Below, in pieces: positions 1 to 6,569 of a stretch of DNA of 12,238 nt. Origin of the DNA: TMED108 sp036166415. GTDB lineage: Bacteria > Fidelibacterota > Marinisomatia > Marinisomatales > TCS55. Positions within the stretch are counted from its first letter, which is position 1. The number at the start of each line of letters is the position of its first letter. A program made the position numbers and the translations under genes. The stretch covers positions 1-12,238 of the forward strand of contig JAYZHP010000065.1 of NCBI GenBank assembly GCA_036166415.1, given 5' to 3'. A model generated the notes under the pieces. The model saw only the letters and a program-made list of their open reading frames with translations. It was not told where the DNA came from and ran no database searches.

Positions 1-30
1 TGCCCAAGTGATCGATTTTTTTAAGTTCAT
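1..30 (-). CDS. Start of an unidentified gene downstream of the TonB receptor (partial, 10 codons)
   Basis: On the minus strand an ATG at 30-28 opens a frame reading MNLKKSITWA and leaving the window at base 1. A GGAGAG sequence (minus strand 40-35) sits at normal Shine-Dalgarno distance. It starts 38 nt after the receptor stop codon, so it is probably the next gene of the same operon. Two lysines followed by less polar residues would suit the start of a signal peptide, which would fit an envelope protein working with the receptor, but ten residues cannot identify a family. The start is supported by the ribosome binding site and position, not by homology. Confidence 0.5.
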   Translation of the reverse strand, partial: MNLKKSITWA

Positions 31-34
31 AAAA

Positions 35-40
35 CTCTCC
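35..40 (-). promoter_or_regulatory. Ribosome binding site of the partial left-edge gene
   Basis: GGAGAG on the minus strand, with four T between it and the ATG at 30-28. It is what decides the start of the otherwise anonymous partial gene. Confidence 0.5.
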
Positions 41-68
41 ACTTTTTTTCTTAGCATCATCAGCCGCC

Positions 69-3000
69 CTAGAAGGAGACTTGGATACCTGTTTTAAATT
101 CGCGAGGAACACCAAACAGATCGAAACCGTGGTCATTCAACCAGTGGTTACGATTTGCTAGGTTAACTTTCCTGTACATTTCTACATACTCAGGTCCACG
201 CCCCTCAATAATTAATGAGCTTAGATCTGGATCATTCAAGAAACCATCATCATATGCGTCACCGGTACGGTTATACACGTTGATGATATGCTTGGTATTA
301 AGCAGATTTGTAATGGTTGCATAAACCTTCACATTTGCTACACCAGGGACTGCGAATGTTTTTTCCAGTCCAAGATCTAAATTGAAGTAAGATGGTGTGG
401 TTGATGAGTTAATCGCTTCAACAGGAGCACGGTTACGTGGGTCATTATCTGAAAGTAATGCACCTTCACCTGCGTCACGCTGACCCATTGAACCATCAGA
501 TAATGTATAAGGGTGACCGCTATTATAAGAAGCGATCATATTCATACCTAGGTTATCTGTTATCACGTTACCAGTGCGACCAGTTCTAAAGTCTAGAACA
601 GCGCTTGCCTGGTGGCGTTGGTCATAACGGGTTGCGTTAATCATCGTTGACTTACCCCAACCAATTGTACCTAATGTTGGGTAAGAGTTCAATCCACGAA
701 CATCTTGGAAAACGTAGTTGGCGAATAACTGGAAGTTATTTACGCGGGCTGTCTTAAAGTCAACCTCAACACCAATTACATTTGAAAAGTCAGTATTTGT
801 ATAAACGGTCATGTCTCTAGCACCGTAGATATTTTCTCCAAGTGGTTGATATACATCGCGACTGACTTGATCTTCAGGGTTACGAGTGAACACTGTAAGG
901 TCAATAGACGCAACATCACCGATTAGAGTACCATAACCAACTTCAAACTTTGTTTCTCTGGTTGGTAATAGACCCCATGATGACCAGCCGCTTGCACGAC
1001 TACGATAGAGACGATTCATTGGAGCCATTTGAACATATTTTCCATAGTTCAAATGGAATGTTGCCTGATCGGAAATTGGGAAACCTAAACCAAGTCTTGG
1101 TAAGATATAGGTTTGGGTTGGCATTTCTTTATATCCGTACTGAGGATGAAATGGATCCACAATTTCATAATTACGATCGATTGGCGGATTATCAAAATCC
1201 TTCAGATCAAGATTTGCCTGGTTGATTGCTTCGTAGCGTAATCCAGCATTCACAATCAAGTCACCAGCTTCGAACTTGTCATTTACATACATAGAGAAGT
1301 TCCAAGGGTTACGAGGCTTATCATATTCATTTTTTGTTGGATTTGCATCCCAGGCATTGCCTAGTGGGTCATATCCAATAAAATAAGAAAGACGCGCTTC
1401 AGTTACTTCAGTATACGCTCTTTGAGATTGCGCAACCACAGCATCATAAAGCGTGGAGTCTAGACCGATCTTAGAATTCAATGAATTAATTCCAGAGTAG
1501 CTATAACGCTGATAGGAATAATTCATGTAATCACCACCAACTTTAATTTCATGCTCACCCATCTGTGTCACAAATTCAGCATCGAAGCCAAAGTAACCAT
1601 CACGGCCTTTGCTGTAACCACCGCGACGACCACCGTCACGCTGGAAGCGGAAACCATTAATGTTATAATTAGATGGCTCAACATAGCGATAGCCACTAGC
1701 AAATGAATCTGAACCAGGAGTACCAAAGTGGTTTGCCCAGTTAGAGTCCACAGCAGCAACCGCATCACGGTCACCCCATGCTAGCCAATCTTTAAGTTCG
1801 CTATTTTCACCTAATGAAAAATCAGCGACCCTACCATCAGCGGTAGTAACCTTTCCTTTTTCTTTGAACCCTTTATCATAGGTCTCATAAAAACGACCCA
1901 TCATTCTAAAGTTAGTACGAATATAGGTATTCGTGCTTAAGAAGTAGGTTGCTTTTAAATTAATAAGGTGGTTACGCGTTGTGGTCTCATGTCTACGAGT
2001 ATTAAACATACTCTGAATAGGAAGACCAGCGCTTTGATAGGTATCTGTTGTAAATGTACCAGCCAAACGAAGAACCAATGGGTTCAGGTCATATTGAAGG
2101 GTACCATTAAAAGACATATCTTTGGAAGTATTATCAAAAGCATAGTGTTTATTCTGCCCAGACATCACGTCACCTGCGTCAGCAGTTGGATCATAAACAC
2201 CATCATGATTAGCACCATCTTTAAAGGCATAGTTGCCATTTGTATGATCTAAAACTACATAATCATGAGATGCTGTTAATCCACCAATTTTATCTGCAAT
2301 TGGTGCTCCGCCCGCAATTGTGAAAGGGGTAAACCATCTACTTTGATTCTTATAGTTATCAGTGGATGTCATTCTGAGTGCACCAAAATAACGAATTTTA
2401 TCACCGATTGGACCTTGTACAGTAAAGGTCATGTCTTGATCGCCTGTTACTTCCCATGGTTTATTAGCAGCATCACCATTCATGCCTTCAATAAGCACAG
2501 AGGCAGCAAACTTGCTTCCACCGGTTTTTAATGACTGCTGAACCATACCTGCATTGGCGCGTCCTACACTGGCATCAAAACCACCAGTTTGAACCGCGAT
2601 CGCTTCTAGCGCTTCTGGAATTGCATTAGATACAACTTTTCCTCCAGCACCGCTCATAGAAGCACCTTCAAGAGTATAACCAATTTCTTCAGAACGGCTA
2701 CCACGTACGTGCAATCCGTCATGCATTTGAACCACACCAGCTTGACTTGCAACCATTGAGGTCACATTTCTGACAGCATAGTTATCCACTGCTTCTGAGT
2801 CCATTGTTCTTTGAACATTTGTTGCGGTAATCTCAATCAAAGGTTTCTCTGCTGTAACTTCAACAGTTTCTCCTTCCACTGCAGCAACTGCAAGCTCAAA
2901 GTTTTGAAGTGTTGTTAGACCAATGGTAACACGAACATTTGAAACTACTTGGGTTTGATAACCAATGTAGTTCACCTGCATCGTATAAATACCAGGTTGG

Positions 3001-3191
3001 ACGTCAAATATGTAATACGTTCCGTCTTCGCCAGTTGCGGCACCACTAGATGTTCCCTGAAGAACAACGTTTGCTCCAACCAAAGGTTGGCCATCAGACG
3101 TAACGGTACCACTAAGTTTTCCAGTCAAGTTCTGCGCAAACAGACCTGCTGAAAAAATAGTAGCTAAGAACAAGATTGTGAGTTTTTTCAT
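69..3191 (-). CDS. TonB-dependent outer-membrane receptor with N-terminal carboxypeptidase-regulatory-like domain
   Basis: Predicted outer-membrane receptor of 1040 residues that would import a large or scarce substrate using TonB-transmitted energy; the ligand cannot be read from the sequence. Residues 1-19 are a signal peptide (MKKL, hydrophobic core, LFA before Gln20). About 26-105 form a carboxypeptidase-regulatory-like/CNA-B-type beta sandwich (SGTV, GANV, GEDGTYYI, YIGY). About 115-225 are the plug (TNVQRTM, HVRGSR at 161-166, GGFDASVGRANAG). The rest is the 22-strand-type barrel with many aromatic strands, ending in GIQVSF; a terminal Phe is typical of BAM substrates. There is no adjacent SusD-like gene in the window. 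The start is an ATG preceded by GGAGT. By eye its codons favour CGT for Arg and more AAC/TAC than the neighbours, which suggests high expression. It is probably in an operon with the left-edge gene. A structured leader lies upstream. Confidence 0.93.
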   Translation of the reverse strand: MKKLTILFLATIFSAGLFAQNLTGKLSGTVTSDGQPLVGANVVLQGTSSGAATGEDGTYYIFDVQPGIYTMQVNYIGYQTQVVSNVRVTIGLTTLQNFELAVAAVEGETVEVTAEKPLIEITATNVQRTMDSEAVDNYAVRNVTSMVASQAGVVQMHDGLHVRGSRSEEIGYTLEGASMSGAGGKVVSNAIPEALEAIAVQTGGFDASVGRANAGMVQQSLKTGGSKFAASVLIEGMNGDAANKPWEVTGDQDMTFTVQGPIGDKIRYFGALRMTSTDNYKNQSRWFTPFTIAGGAPIADKIGGLTASHDYVVLDHTNGNYAFKDGANHDGVYDPTADAGDVMSGQNKHYAFDNTSKDMSFNGTLQYDLNPLVLRLAGTFTTDTYQSAGLPIQSMFNTRRHETTTRNHLINLKATYFLSTNTYIRTNFRMMGRFYETYDKGFKEKGKVTTADGRVADFSLGENSELKDWLAWGDRDAVAAVDSNWANHFGTPGSDSFASGYRYVEPSNYNINGFRFQRDGGRRGGYSKGRDGYFGFDAEFVTQMGEHEIKVGGDYMNYSYQRYSYSGINSLNSKIGLDSTLYDAVVAQSQRAYTEVTEARLSYFIGYDPLGNAWDANPTKNEYDKPRNPWNFSMYVNDKFEAGDLIVNAGLRYEAINQANLDLKDFDNPPIDRNYEIVDPFHPQYGYKEMPTQTYILPRLGLGFPISDQATFHLNYGKYVQMAPMNRLYRSRASGWSSWGLLPTRETKFEVGYGTLIGDVASIDLTVFTRNPEDQVSRDVYQPLGENIYGARDMTVYTNTDFSNVIGVEVDFKTARVNNFQLFANYVFQDVRGLNSYPTLGTIGWGKSTMINATRYDQRHQASAVLDFRTGRTGNVITDNLGMNMIASYNSGHPYTLSDGSMGQRDAGEGALLSDNDPRNRAPVEAINSSTTPSYFNLDLGLEKTFAVPGVANVKVYATITNLLNTKHIINVYNRTGDAYDDGFLNDPDLSSLIIEGRGPEYVEMYRKVNLANRNHWLNDHGFDLFGVPREFKTGIQVSF

Positions 3192-3197
3192 TATTTT

Positions 3198-3202
3198 ACT
3201 CC
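3198..3202 (-). promoter_or_regulatory. Ribosome binding site of the TonB receptor
   Basis: GGAGT on the minus strand, seven nucleotides from the end of GGAG to the ATG at 3191-3189. It supports the receptor start that also gives a complete signal peptide. Confidence 0.6.
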
Positions 3203-3223
3203 ACTTAACTGTTACTTTATTTT

Positions 3224-3307
3224 AAAAAAAAATTCTCCTGAGGTAGGTGAGAAATATGTACCAAATACGCTAGACGTATTGATATCACACTTACCTCTAC
3301 TTGAGAA
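3224..3307 (-). terminator. Interrupted hairpin plus nine-T run in the receptor leader: attenuator-like or intrinsic terminator
   Basis: Read on the minus strand, TTCTC (3307-3303) pairs with GAGAA (3237-3233). GAGGTAAGTG (3297-3288) pairs with CACCTACCTC (3249-3240) with one mismatch. Inside, AATACG and CGTATT (arms 3275-3280 and 3264-3269) close a five-base loop. The base of the stem runs straight into nine T (3232-3224), the arrangement of a Rho-independent terminator for minus-strand transcription. It lies 32 nt before the receptor ATG, and the bases left between are too few for a full promoter. The receptor transcript therefore most likely begins upstream or within this element. It could also end transcripts from the HMA-MauE gene, whose stop is about 155 nt upstream. 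Confidence 0.5.
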
Positions 3308-3326
3308 CCTAATAGTTTTTTTTAAT

Positions 3327-3332
3327 ATTGTA
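3327..3332 (-). promoter_or_regulatory. Candidate -10 element of the TonB receptor promoter
   Basis: TACAAT on the minus strand matches five of six TATAAT positions. It lies in a very A/T-rich stretch, including T and A runs around 3336-3352 that could act as an UP-like region. No good -35 hexamer is present at 16-18 bp. A start about 7 nt downstream would place the whole hairpin at the very 5' end of the receptor mRNA. The rest of the 3192-3461 gap holds no credible open reading frame. Confidence 0.25.
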
Positions 3333-3461
3333 CAGCTTTTTTTTTAAAAAATTTATATAGCGTTTATTACCCCTTAATATGGGTATTTATCGACGAGGTA
3401 ACCGCTTTGTTGGTAAAAATTGACTAGAAAAAATAATAAAAAAAAATGAATAATTTTGATG

Positions 3462-4175
3462 CTAATTCAAAATCGTGACAAGCATCCAACCAGCCATAGC
3501 GATCATTATGAAATTTTCAATCAAAGTTGCCTTCGTTAATGGTAGCTTGAGTGCGGTACCAATGCATGCACATTCTGCGGGTTGTTTGTCTCTTAATTTT
3601 ATTAAAACTCCATAGGTTGTGATGCCTAACAATAGCACAGTTAAAACCAATGATAACAATACGTATTGCTGTAAAAGAAAATTAATTCCTAAACATAGCT
3701 CAAAAAAAGGATAGACCCACCCGTATATTGGTAGATTACGTGCAAGGGGATCATACTTTGAAAATGCAGATGGGAAATTGCGATAATCAATGAATTTAAA
3801 TAGACTAAATACTATAAAAAATAGCCCCATATACCCCATCATGAAATTTGACAAATTCAACGATACCCTGTTTAATAATATAGACCCAATAAAAATATAA
3901 CTTAATATAATAAACAACGGTATAAGCGCTCGCCATGCGTTGTCTTTTTTATCAATCTGGTTGATCGATTTTGCTTGATCGATTTTGCTTGCGGAATATC
4001 CGCTCATTTCAATTGCAGATATAATCAAGTCAATATCAGGATTCCCACCAATCTGAGCAATGCCGGAATCGAGATCGATCTTGATTTGACCTGCATTGTT
4101 CACATCGCTTATGGCCTGTTGAATTGTTTCTACGCAAGCGGCACAATGCATCCCGTTAATTTGTATTAATATCAA
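3462..4175 (-). CDS. HMA-domain / MauE-DoxX-like membrane fusion protein
   Basis: Inner-membrane protein of 237 residues. Residues 1-62 are a heavy-metal-associated (HMA) domain with the metal-binding loop GMHCAAC (Cys11 and Cys14); such domains bind soft metals such as Cu(I). A charged linker (about 63-80) leads to four or five hydrophobic segments (about 83-101, 111-128, 152-168, 171-192, 214-236). The features YDPLARNLP, YPFFELCLGI and the Cys-Ala-Cys pair (Cys202, Cys204) resemble MauE/DoxX-type redox-associated membrane proteins. In that family MauE assists disulfide formation in methylamine dehydrogenase, but no other mau gene is here. I infer a role in metal handling or thiol redox in the envelope. 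The start is TTG, the only start codon that keeps the HMA domain whole (a stop lies five codons upstream); no Shine-Dalgarno is seen. The linker holds a 14-bp tandem repeat. It is divergent from the SDR gene. Confidence 0.8.
   Translation of the reverse strand: MILIQINGMHCAACVETIQQAISDVNNAGQIKIDLDSGIAQIGGNPDIDLIISAIEMSGYSASKIDQAKSINQIDKKDNAWRALIPLFIILSYIFIGSILLNRVSLNLSNFMMGYMGLFFIVFSLFKFIDYRNFPSAFSKYDPLARNLPIYGWVYPFFELCLGINFLLQQYVLLSLVLTVLLLGITTYGVLIKLRDKQPAECACIGTALKLPLTKATLIENFIMIAMAGWMLVTILN
3961..3991. repeat. Perfect 14-bp tandem duplication inside the HMA-MauE gene
   Basis: Two adjacent copies of TTGATCGATTTTGC (3961-3974 and 3975-3988) are followed by a third TTG. They encode part of the linker between the metal-binding and membrane domains, read in two different frames (SKIDQAK then SINQID). 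The unit is not a multiple of three, so losing or gaining a copy would put the membrane domain out of frame. Confidence 0.85.
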
Positions 4176-4276
4176 TGAATAATTTTCTTAGTTGTTGGCA
4201 GAATACATTATAATTTTAATACTATATGATTACACCAAACATACAATCATTTAATAATTATTAATTAATAATTTTG
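4176..4276. promoter_or_regulatory. Divergent promoter region between the HMA-MauE gene and the SDR gene
   Basis: These 101 bp separate divergently transcribed genes and must hold both promoters. The self-complementary octamer ATTATAAT (4207-4214) supplies a perfect TATAAT on both strands (4209-4214 plus, 4212-4207 minus). On the plus strand TTGGCA (4195-4200) with TACTAT (4220-4225) is a second, less well spaced candidate. -35 matches are weak in all cases. No Shine-Dalgarno lies before either start codon. Confidence 0.4.
4256..4273. repeat. 18-bp perfect AT-only palindrome abutting the SDR start
   Basis: AATTATTAATTAATAATT reads the same on both strands, centred at 4264/4265. It ends one base before an in-frame TTG and three before the ATG of the SDR gene. 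It overlaps a second palindrome, TTAATAATTATTAA (4251-4264). The position suits an operator or a structure masking the initiation region. Since the region is nearly all A/T, chance is a real alternative. Confidence 0.4.
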
Positions 4277-5257
4277 ATGAAAAAAGCATTCATAACTGGC
4301 GGGTCGGGACATGTTGGTTCTAATCTAGTGCGCAAGTTGCTCAAGCAAGGTTGGTGCGTGCGTTGTTTAGTCCATAAAGATATTCGTGGGCTTGAGGGGT
4401 TAGATGTGGAATTGGTTAATGGTGACCTATTGGATTCTAATTTTTTAGCTCAACAAATGCAGGGATGCTATGCTGTTTTTCATGTTGCCGCAAATGTTGC
4501 TGTTGAAAATATTGATATAGAATTAATGGAAAAAATAAACATTGATGGGACAAAAGCAATGTGCAGAGCAGCGCTCAAAGCCAATATTGATCGTTTTATT
4601 CATTTTTCTAGTATTCATGCCTTTGAACAAAAACCATTATTTGAAATTTTAACTGAGGATAGGCCTTTGGTAAGTGGGGTAAATTCTGCGCCATATGATC
4701 GCACCAAAGCAAGCGCAGAGCTTGTAGTAAAAAAGGCTTATAATGAGGGTTTAAAAACCATCATTATTAACCCTACCGGTATTATAGGGCCATATGACTA
4801 TAAACCAAGCAGAATGGGACAGGTTGTGTTGAATATCATGAATCAAAAAATGTTATTTACAATTAATGCTGGATTCAATTGGGTAGATGTGAGAGATGTA
4901 TGCGATGCTGCAATCAAGAGCGTAGATGTGGGTCATTATGGTCAAAGCTATATTCTACCTGGCAGGTGGGCTTCCTTCGAAGAATTAGCTGGTATAATCT
5001 CTGGTATAATTGGCAAAAATACTAGGTGGATTACACTACCATTCTGGGTAGCATATTGTTTTTTACCATTCGCCTATCTTAGTGCAAAACTGAGCGGCAA
5101 ACGGCCATCCTTTAGCAAAGGAAGCTTGCATGCGCTTGCTGTTCAGGCAAAAAAAGTGTCCCTAGATCAAGCACAAATCAAACTTAATTATCAACCAAGA
5201 CCGCTCGAAGAAACATTAAAAGACACAGTCGATTGGATGAATAATCATGTTAATTGA
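4277..5257 (+). CDS. Extended short-chain dehydrogenase, 3-beta-HSD / dihydroflavonol-4-reductase type
   Basis: Predicted NAD(P)-dependent oxidoreductase or epimerase of 326 residues. The Rossmann fold begins at once, with TGGSGHVGSN (7-16; glycine motif GxxGxxG). The catalytic set is Ser111/Ser112 in HFSSIHA and YDRTK (Tyr140, Lys144). NPTGIIGP (165-172) and the WVDVRDV element (202-208) are typical of the extended SDR group that includes 3-beta-hydroxysteroid dehydrogenases, dihydroflavonol reductases and HpnA-like proteins. A hydrophobic stretch (about 254-270) before a basic tail could anchor it to the membrane, as in 3-beta-HSDs. A TTG directly before the ATG could also start translation; ATG is preferred. 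Its end overlaps the following 5-alpha-reductase-like gene by 11 bp, so the two are very probably co-translated and act on the same or successive substrates. The substrate is inferred, not shown: sugar nucleotide or flavonoid-type chemistry cannot be excluded from the fold. Confidence 0.85.
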   Translation: MKKAFITGGSGHVGSNLVRKLLKQGWCVRCLVHKDIRGLEGLDVELVNGDLLDSNFLAQQMQGCYAVFHVAANVAVENIDIELMEKINIDGTKAMCRAALKANIDRFIHFSSIHAFEQKPLFEILTEDRPLVSGVNSAPYDRTKASAELVVKKAYNEGLKTIIINPTGIIGPYDYKPSRMGQVVLNIMNQKMLFTINAGFNWVDVRDVCDAAIKSVDVGHYGQSYILPGRWASFEELAGIISGIIGKNTRWITLPFWVAYCFLPFAYLSAKLSGKRPSFSKGSLHALAVQAKKVSLDQAQIKLNYQPRPLEETLKDTVDWMNNHVN

Positions 5258-6020
5258 TCAATGGCAGTATGAACTAACAATTTGGATCTGGTCAGCATTG
5301 GCCTGTTGTGCATTTATATTATTGATGTTTGTTCGGGCGCCTTATGGGCGCCATGAGCGACCAGGATGGGGAGCTAAAATTCCTGCCCGCTCTGGTTGGA
5401 TTATTATGGAATCACCTTCAATTATTGTAATAACTGTTTTTTTTGGAATTGCCGTTTCTCAATGGAATTACATAGACCCTATTGGGGTCATTTTTTATGT
5501 TATTTGGATAGCTCACTATATACATAGGACTATAATTTGGCCTTTTAGGGCCCGAATAAAAGGAAAAAGTATGCCGATCAGCATCGCCCTATTTGCTCTT
5601 TTATTTAATGGGGTCAATTCATGGATTAATGCCGAATGGATATTCAGCTTACATTACCCCTACCCTATTAGCTGGTTGTATAGCCCACAATTTATTACTG
5701 GTTTGGTGCTCTATATCATTGGAATGGGAATCAATATTTCTTCGGATAATAGATTGTTTGAGCTTAGAAACCATGGAGATAAAGACTATAAAATTCCCCG
5801 CGGCGGGTTGTTTGAATGGGTGTCGTGTCCAAACTATTTTGGAGAAATATTAGAGTGGTTAGGATGGGCAATAGCCACTTGGTCTCTCGCAGGTCTTTCA
5901 TTCGCTTTATGGGTGATCGCAAACCTTGCCCCAAGAGCCCGCTCTAATCATCAATGGTATAAAGAAAATTTTAGTGATTACCCAAAAAACAGGAAAAAAT
6001 TAATTCCAGGTATTTGGTGA
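5247..6020 (+). CDS. Steroid 5-alpha-reductase (SRD5A1/2-like) family membrane protein
   Basis: Integral-membrane NADPH-dependent reductase family of 257 residues, about the length of human SRD5A1/2 (roughly 255-260). From memory the colinearity with the animal enzymes is striking: APYGRH (31-36), ARSGW, MESP (Glu55), HYIHRT (90-95), GMGINISSD (159-167), YKIPRGGLFEWVS (181-193), NYFGEILEWLGWA (196-208), ATWSL, and a C-terminal YPKNRKKLIP (245-254). Residues equivalent to the SRD5A2 steroid and NADPH contacts (Glu57, Tyr91, Asn160, Asp164, Asn193, by my alignment) appear as Glu55, Tyr91, Asn163, Asp167 and Asn196. About six or seven hydrophobic segments are seen. In the family the reaction reduces the C4-C5 double bond of a 3-oxo-delta-4 steroid; relatives reduce polyprenols or other enoyl lipids. 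It overlaps the SDR gene, supporting a two-enzyme pathway. ATG start, coupled to the upstream gene; only a weak GGA lies before it. Confidence 0.88.
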   Translation: MLIDQWQYELTIWIWSALACCAFILLMFVRAPYGRHERPGWGAKIPARSGWIIMESPSIIVITVFFGIAVSQWNYIDPIGVIFYVIWIAHYIHRTIIWPFRARIKGKSMPISIALFALLFNGVNSWINAEWIFSLHYPYPISWLYSPQFITGLVLYIIGMGINISSDNRLFELRNHGDKDYKIPRGGLFEWVSCPNYFGEILEWLGWAIATWSLAGLSFALWVIANLAPRARSNHQWYKENFSDYPKNRKKLIPGIW

Positions 6021-6033
6021 TTTTAAATTGAAT

Positions 6034-6080
6034 AATAACATCAAAAGTTATTGACTTGGATTAACATTGGTATGTAGTAT
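6034..6080 (+). promoter_or_regulatory. Candidate ssb promoter with an overlapping inverted repeat
   Basis: TTGACT (6051-6056, five of six of the -35 consensus) and TAGTAT (6075-6080, four of six of -10) are separated by 18 bp. TATACT (6095-6100) is an alternative -10 without a matching -35. An inverted repeat AATAAC/GTTATT (6034-6039 and 6047-6052) touches the -35 box and could be an operator. No terminator of the preceding 5-alpha-reductase gene is evident in this gap. Confidence 0.4.
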
Positions 6081-6110
6081 TTATTACACGCGTATATACT
6101 AAATTAAATC

Positions 6111-6115
6111 AGGAG
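6111..6115 (+). promoter_or_regulatory. Ribosome binding site of ssb
   Basis: AGGAG six nucleotides before the ATG at 6122, one of the clearest Shine-Dalgarno sequences in the window. Confidence 0.7.
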
Positions 6116-6121
6116 AACTAT

Positions 6122-6550
6122 ATGCAAAAAGGTAGTGTAAATAAAGTGGTGCTAGTTGGACATTTGGGTGGCGACCCAGAAACACGGTTCACGCCATCAG
6201 GTGCGGCCGTAGCTAATTTCAATCTAGCGACAAATGAATCATGGAGAGATGCAAACGGAGATATTCAAGACAAAACAGAATGGCATCGATGTGTAATGTT
6301 TGGTAAATCTGCTGAGATGGCAGGTGACTTATTAAAAAAGGGCCAATTAGTGTTTACTGAGGGTAAGCTGCAAACAAGAAATTGGGAAGACAAAGATGGG
6401 ATAAAGCGCTATACAACCGAAGTCGTATGTGAAATGTTTACCATGCTTGGAAGAAAGATGGATTCTGAAAATAATCAATCAACAAACCACGCTAATGATT
6501 CACAAGCAAGTAGCGAAAATAAAGCTGATGATGAGGATTTGCCGTTCTAG
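6122..6550 (+). CDS. ssb: Single-stranded DNA-binding protein
   Basis: Binds single-stranded DNA in replication, recombination and repair, normally as a tetramer. The OB fold occupies about 4-111 and has the family's signature pieces: NKVVLVGHLGGDPE (7-20), FTPSGAAVANFNLATNE (23-39), TEWHRCVMFGKSAE (52-65), LLKKGQLVFTEGKL and NWEDKDGIKRYTTEV. A polar, low-complexity linker (about 112-135) leads to the acidic tail DDEDLPF (136-142), the conserved peptide that recruits replication and repair partners. At 142 residues it is a normal-length but short-linker SSB. It has its own likely promoter and a strong ribosome binding site, fitting an abundant protein. It starts the plus-strand series but is functionally unrelated to the reductase gene before it. 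Confidence 0.96.
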   Translation: MQKGSVNKVVLVGHLGGDPETRFTPSGAAVANFNLATNESWRDANGDIQDKTEWHRCVMFGKSAEMAGDLLKKGQLVFTEGKLQTRNWEDKDGIKRYTTEVVCEMFTMLGRKMDSENNQSTNHANDSQASSENKADDEDLPF

Positions 6551-6569
6551 AACAATGTGCTTTTTTACT

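Noticed and set aside
950..3152. Several plus-strand open frames of 62-94 codons opposite the TonB receptor
   Set aside because: They are antisense to a well-supported receptor, have no Shine-Dalgarno or family features, and are explained by the codon pattern of the real gene.
3368..3385. TACCC/GGGTA inverted repeat as terminator of the HMA-MauE gene
   Set aside because: The stem is only five base pairs with an eight-base loop and no adjoining T run on the minus strand; too weak to annotate.
3192..3461. Cobalamin riboswitch in the TonB receptor leader
   Set aside because: I looked for a B12-box-like sequence and the usual multi-stem layout on the minus strand and did not find them; only an interrupted hairpin and a T run are visible.
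3961..3991. The tandem 14-bp repeat as the start of a CRISPR array or mobile-element target duplication
   Set aside because: There are only two directly adjacent copies, with no spacer and no mobile element between them.
3975..4169. Plus-strand open frame opposite the HMA domain
   Set aside because: It is antisense to the CxxC-containing HMA domain and includes the tandem repeat; no coding evidence of its own.
5593..5853. Second-frame open reading frame within the 5-alpha-reductase gene
   Set aside because: It overlaps completely with a strongly conserved protein frame and has no initiation signal.
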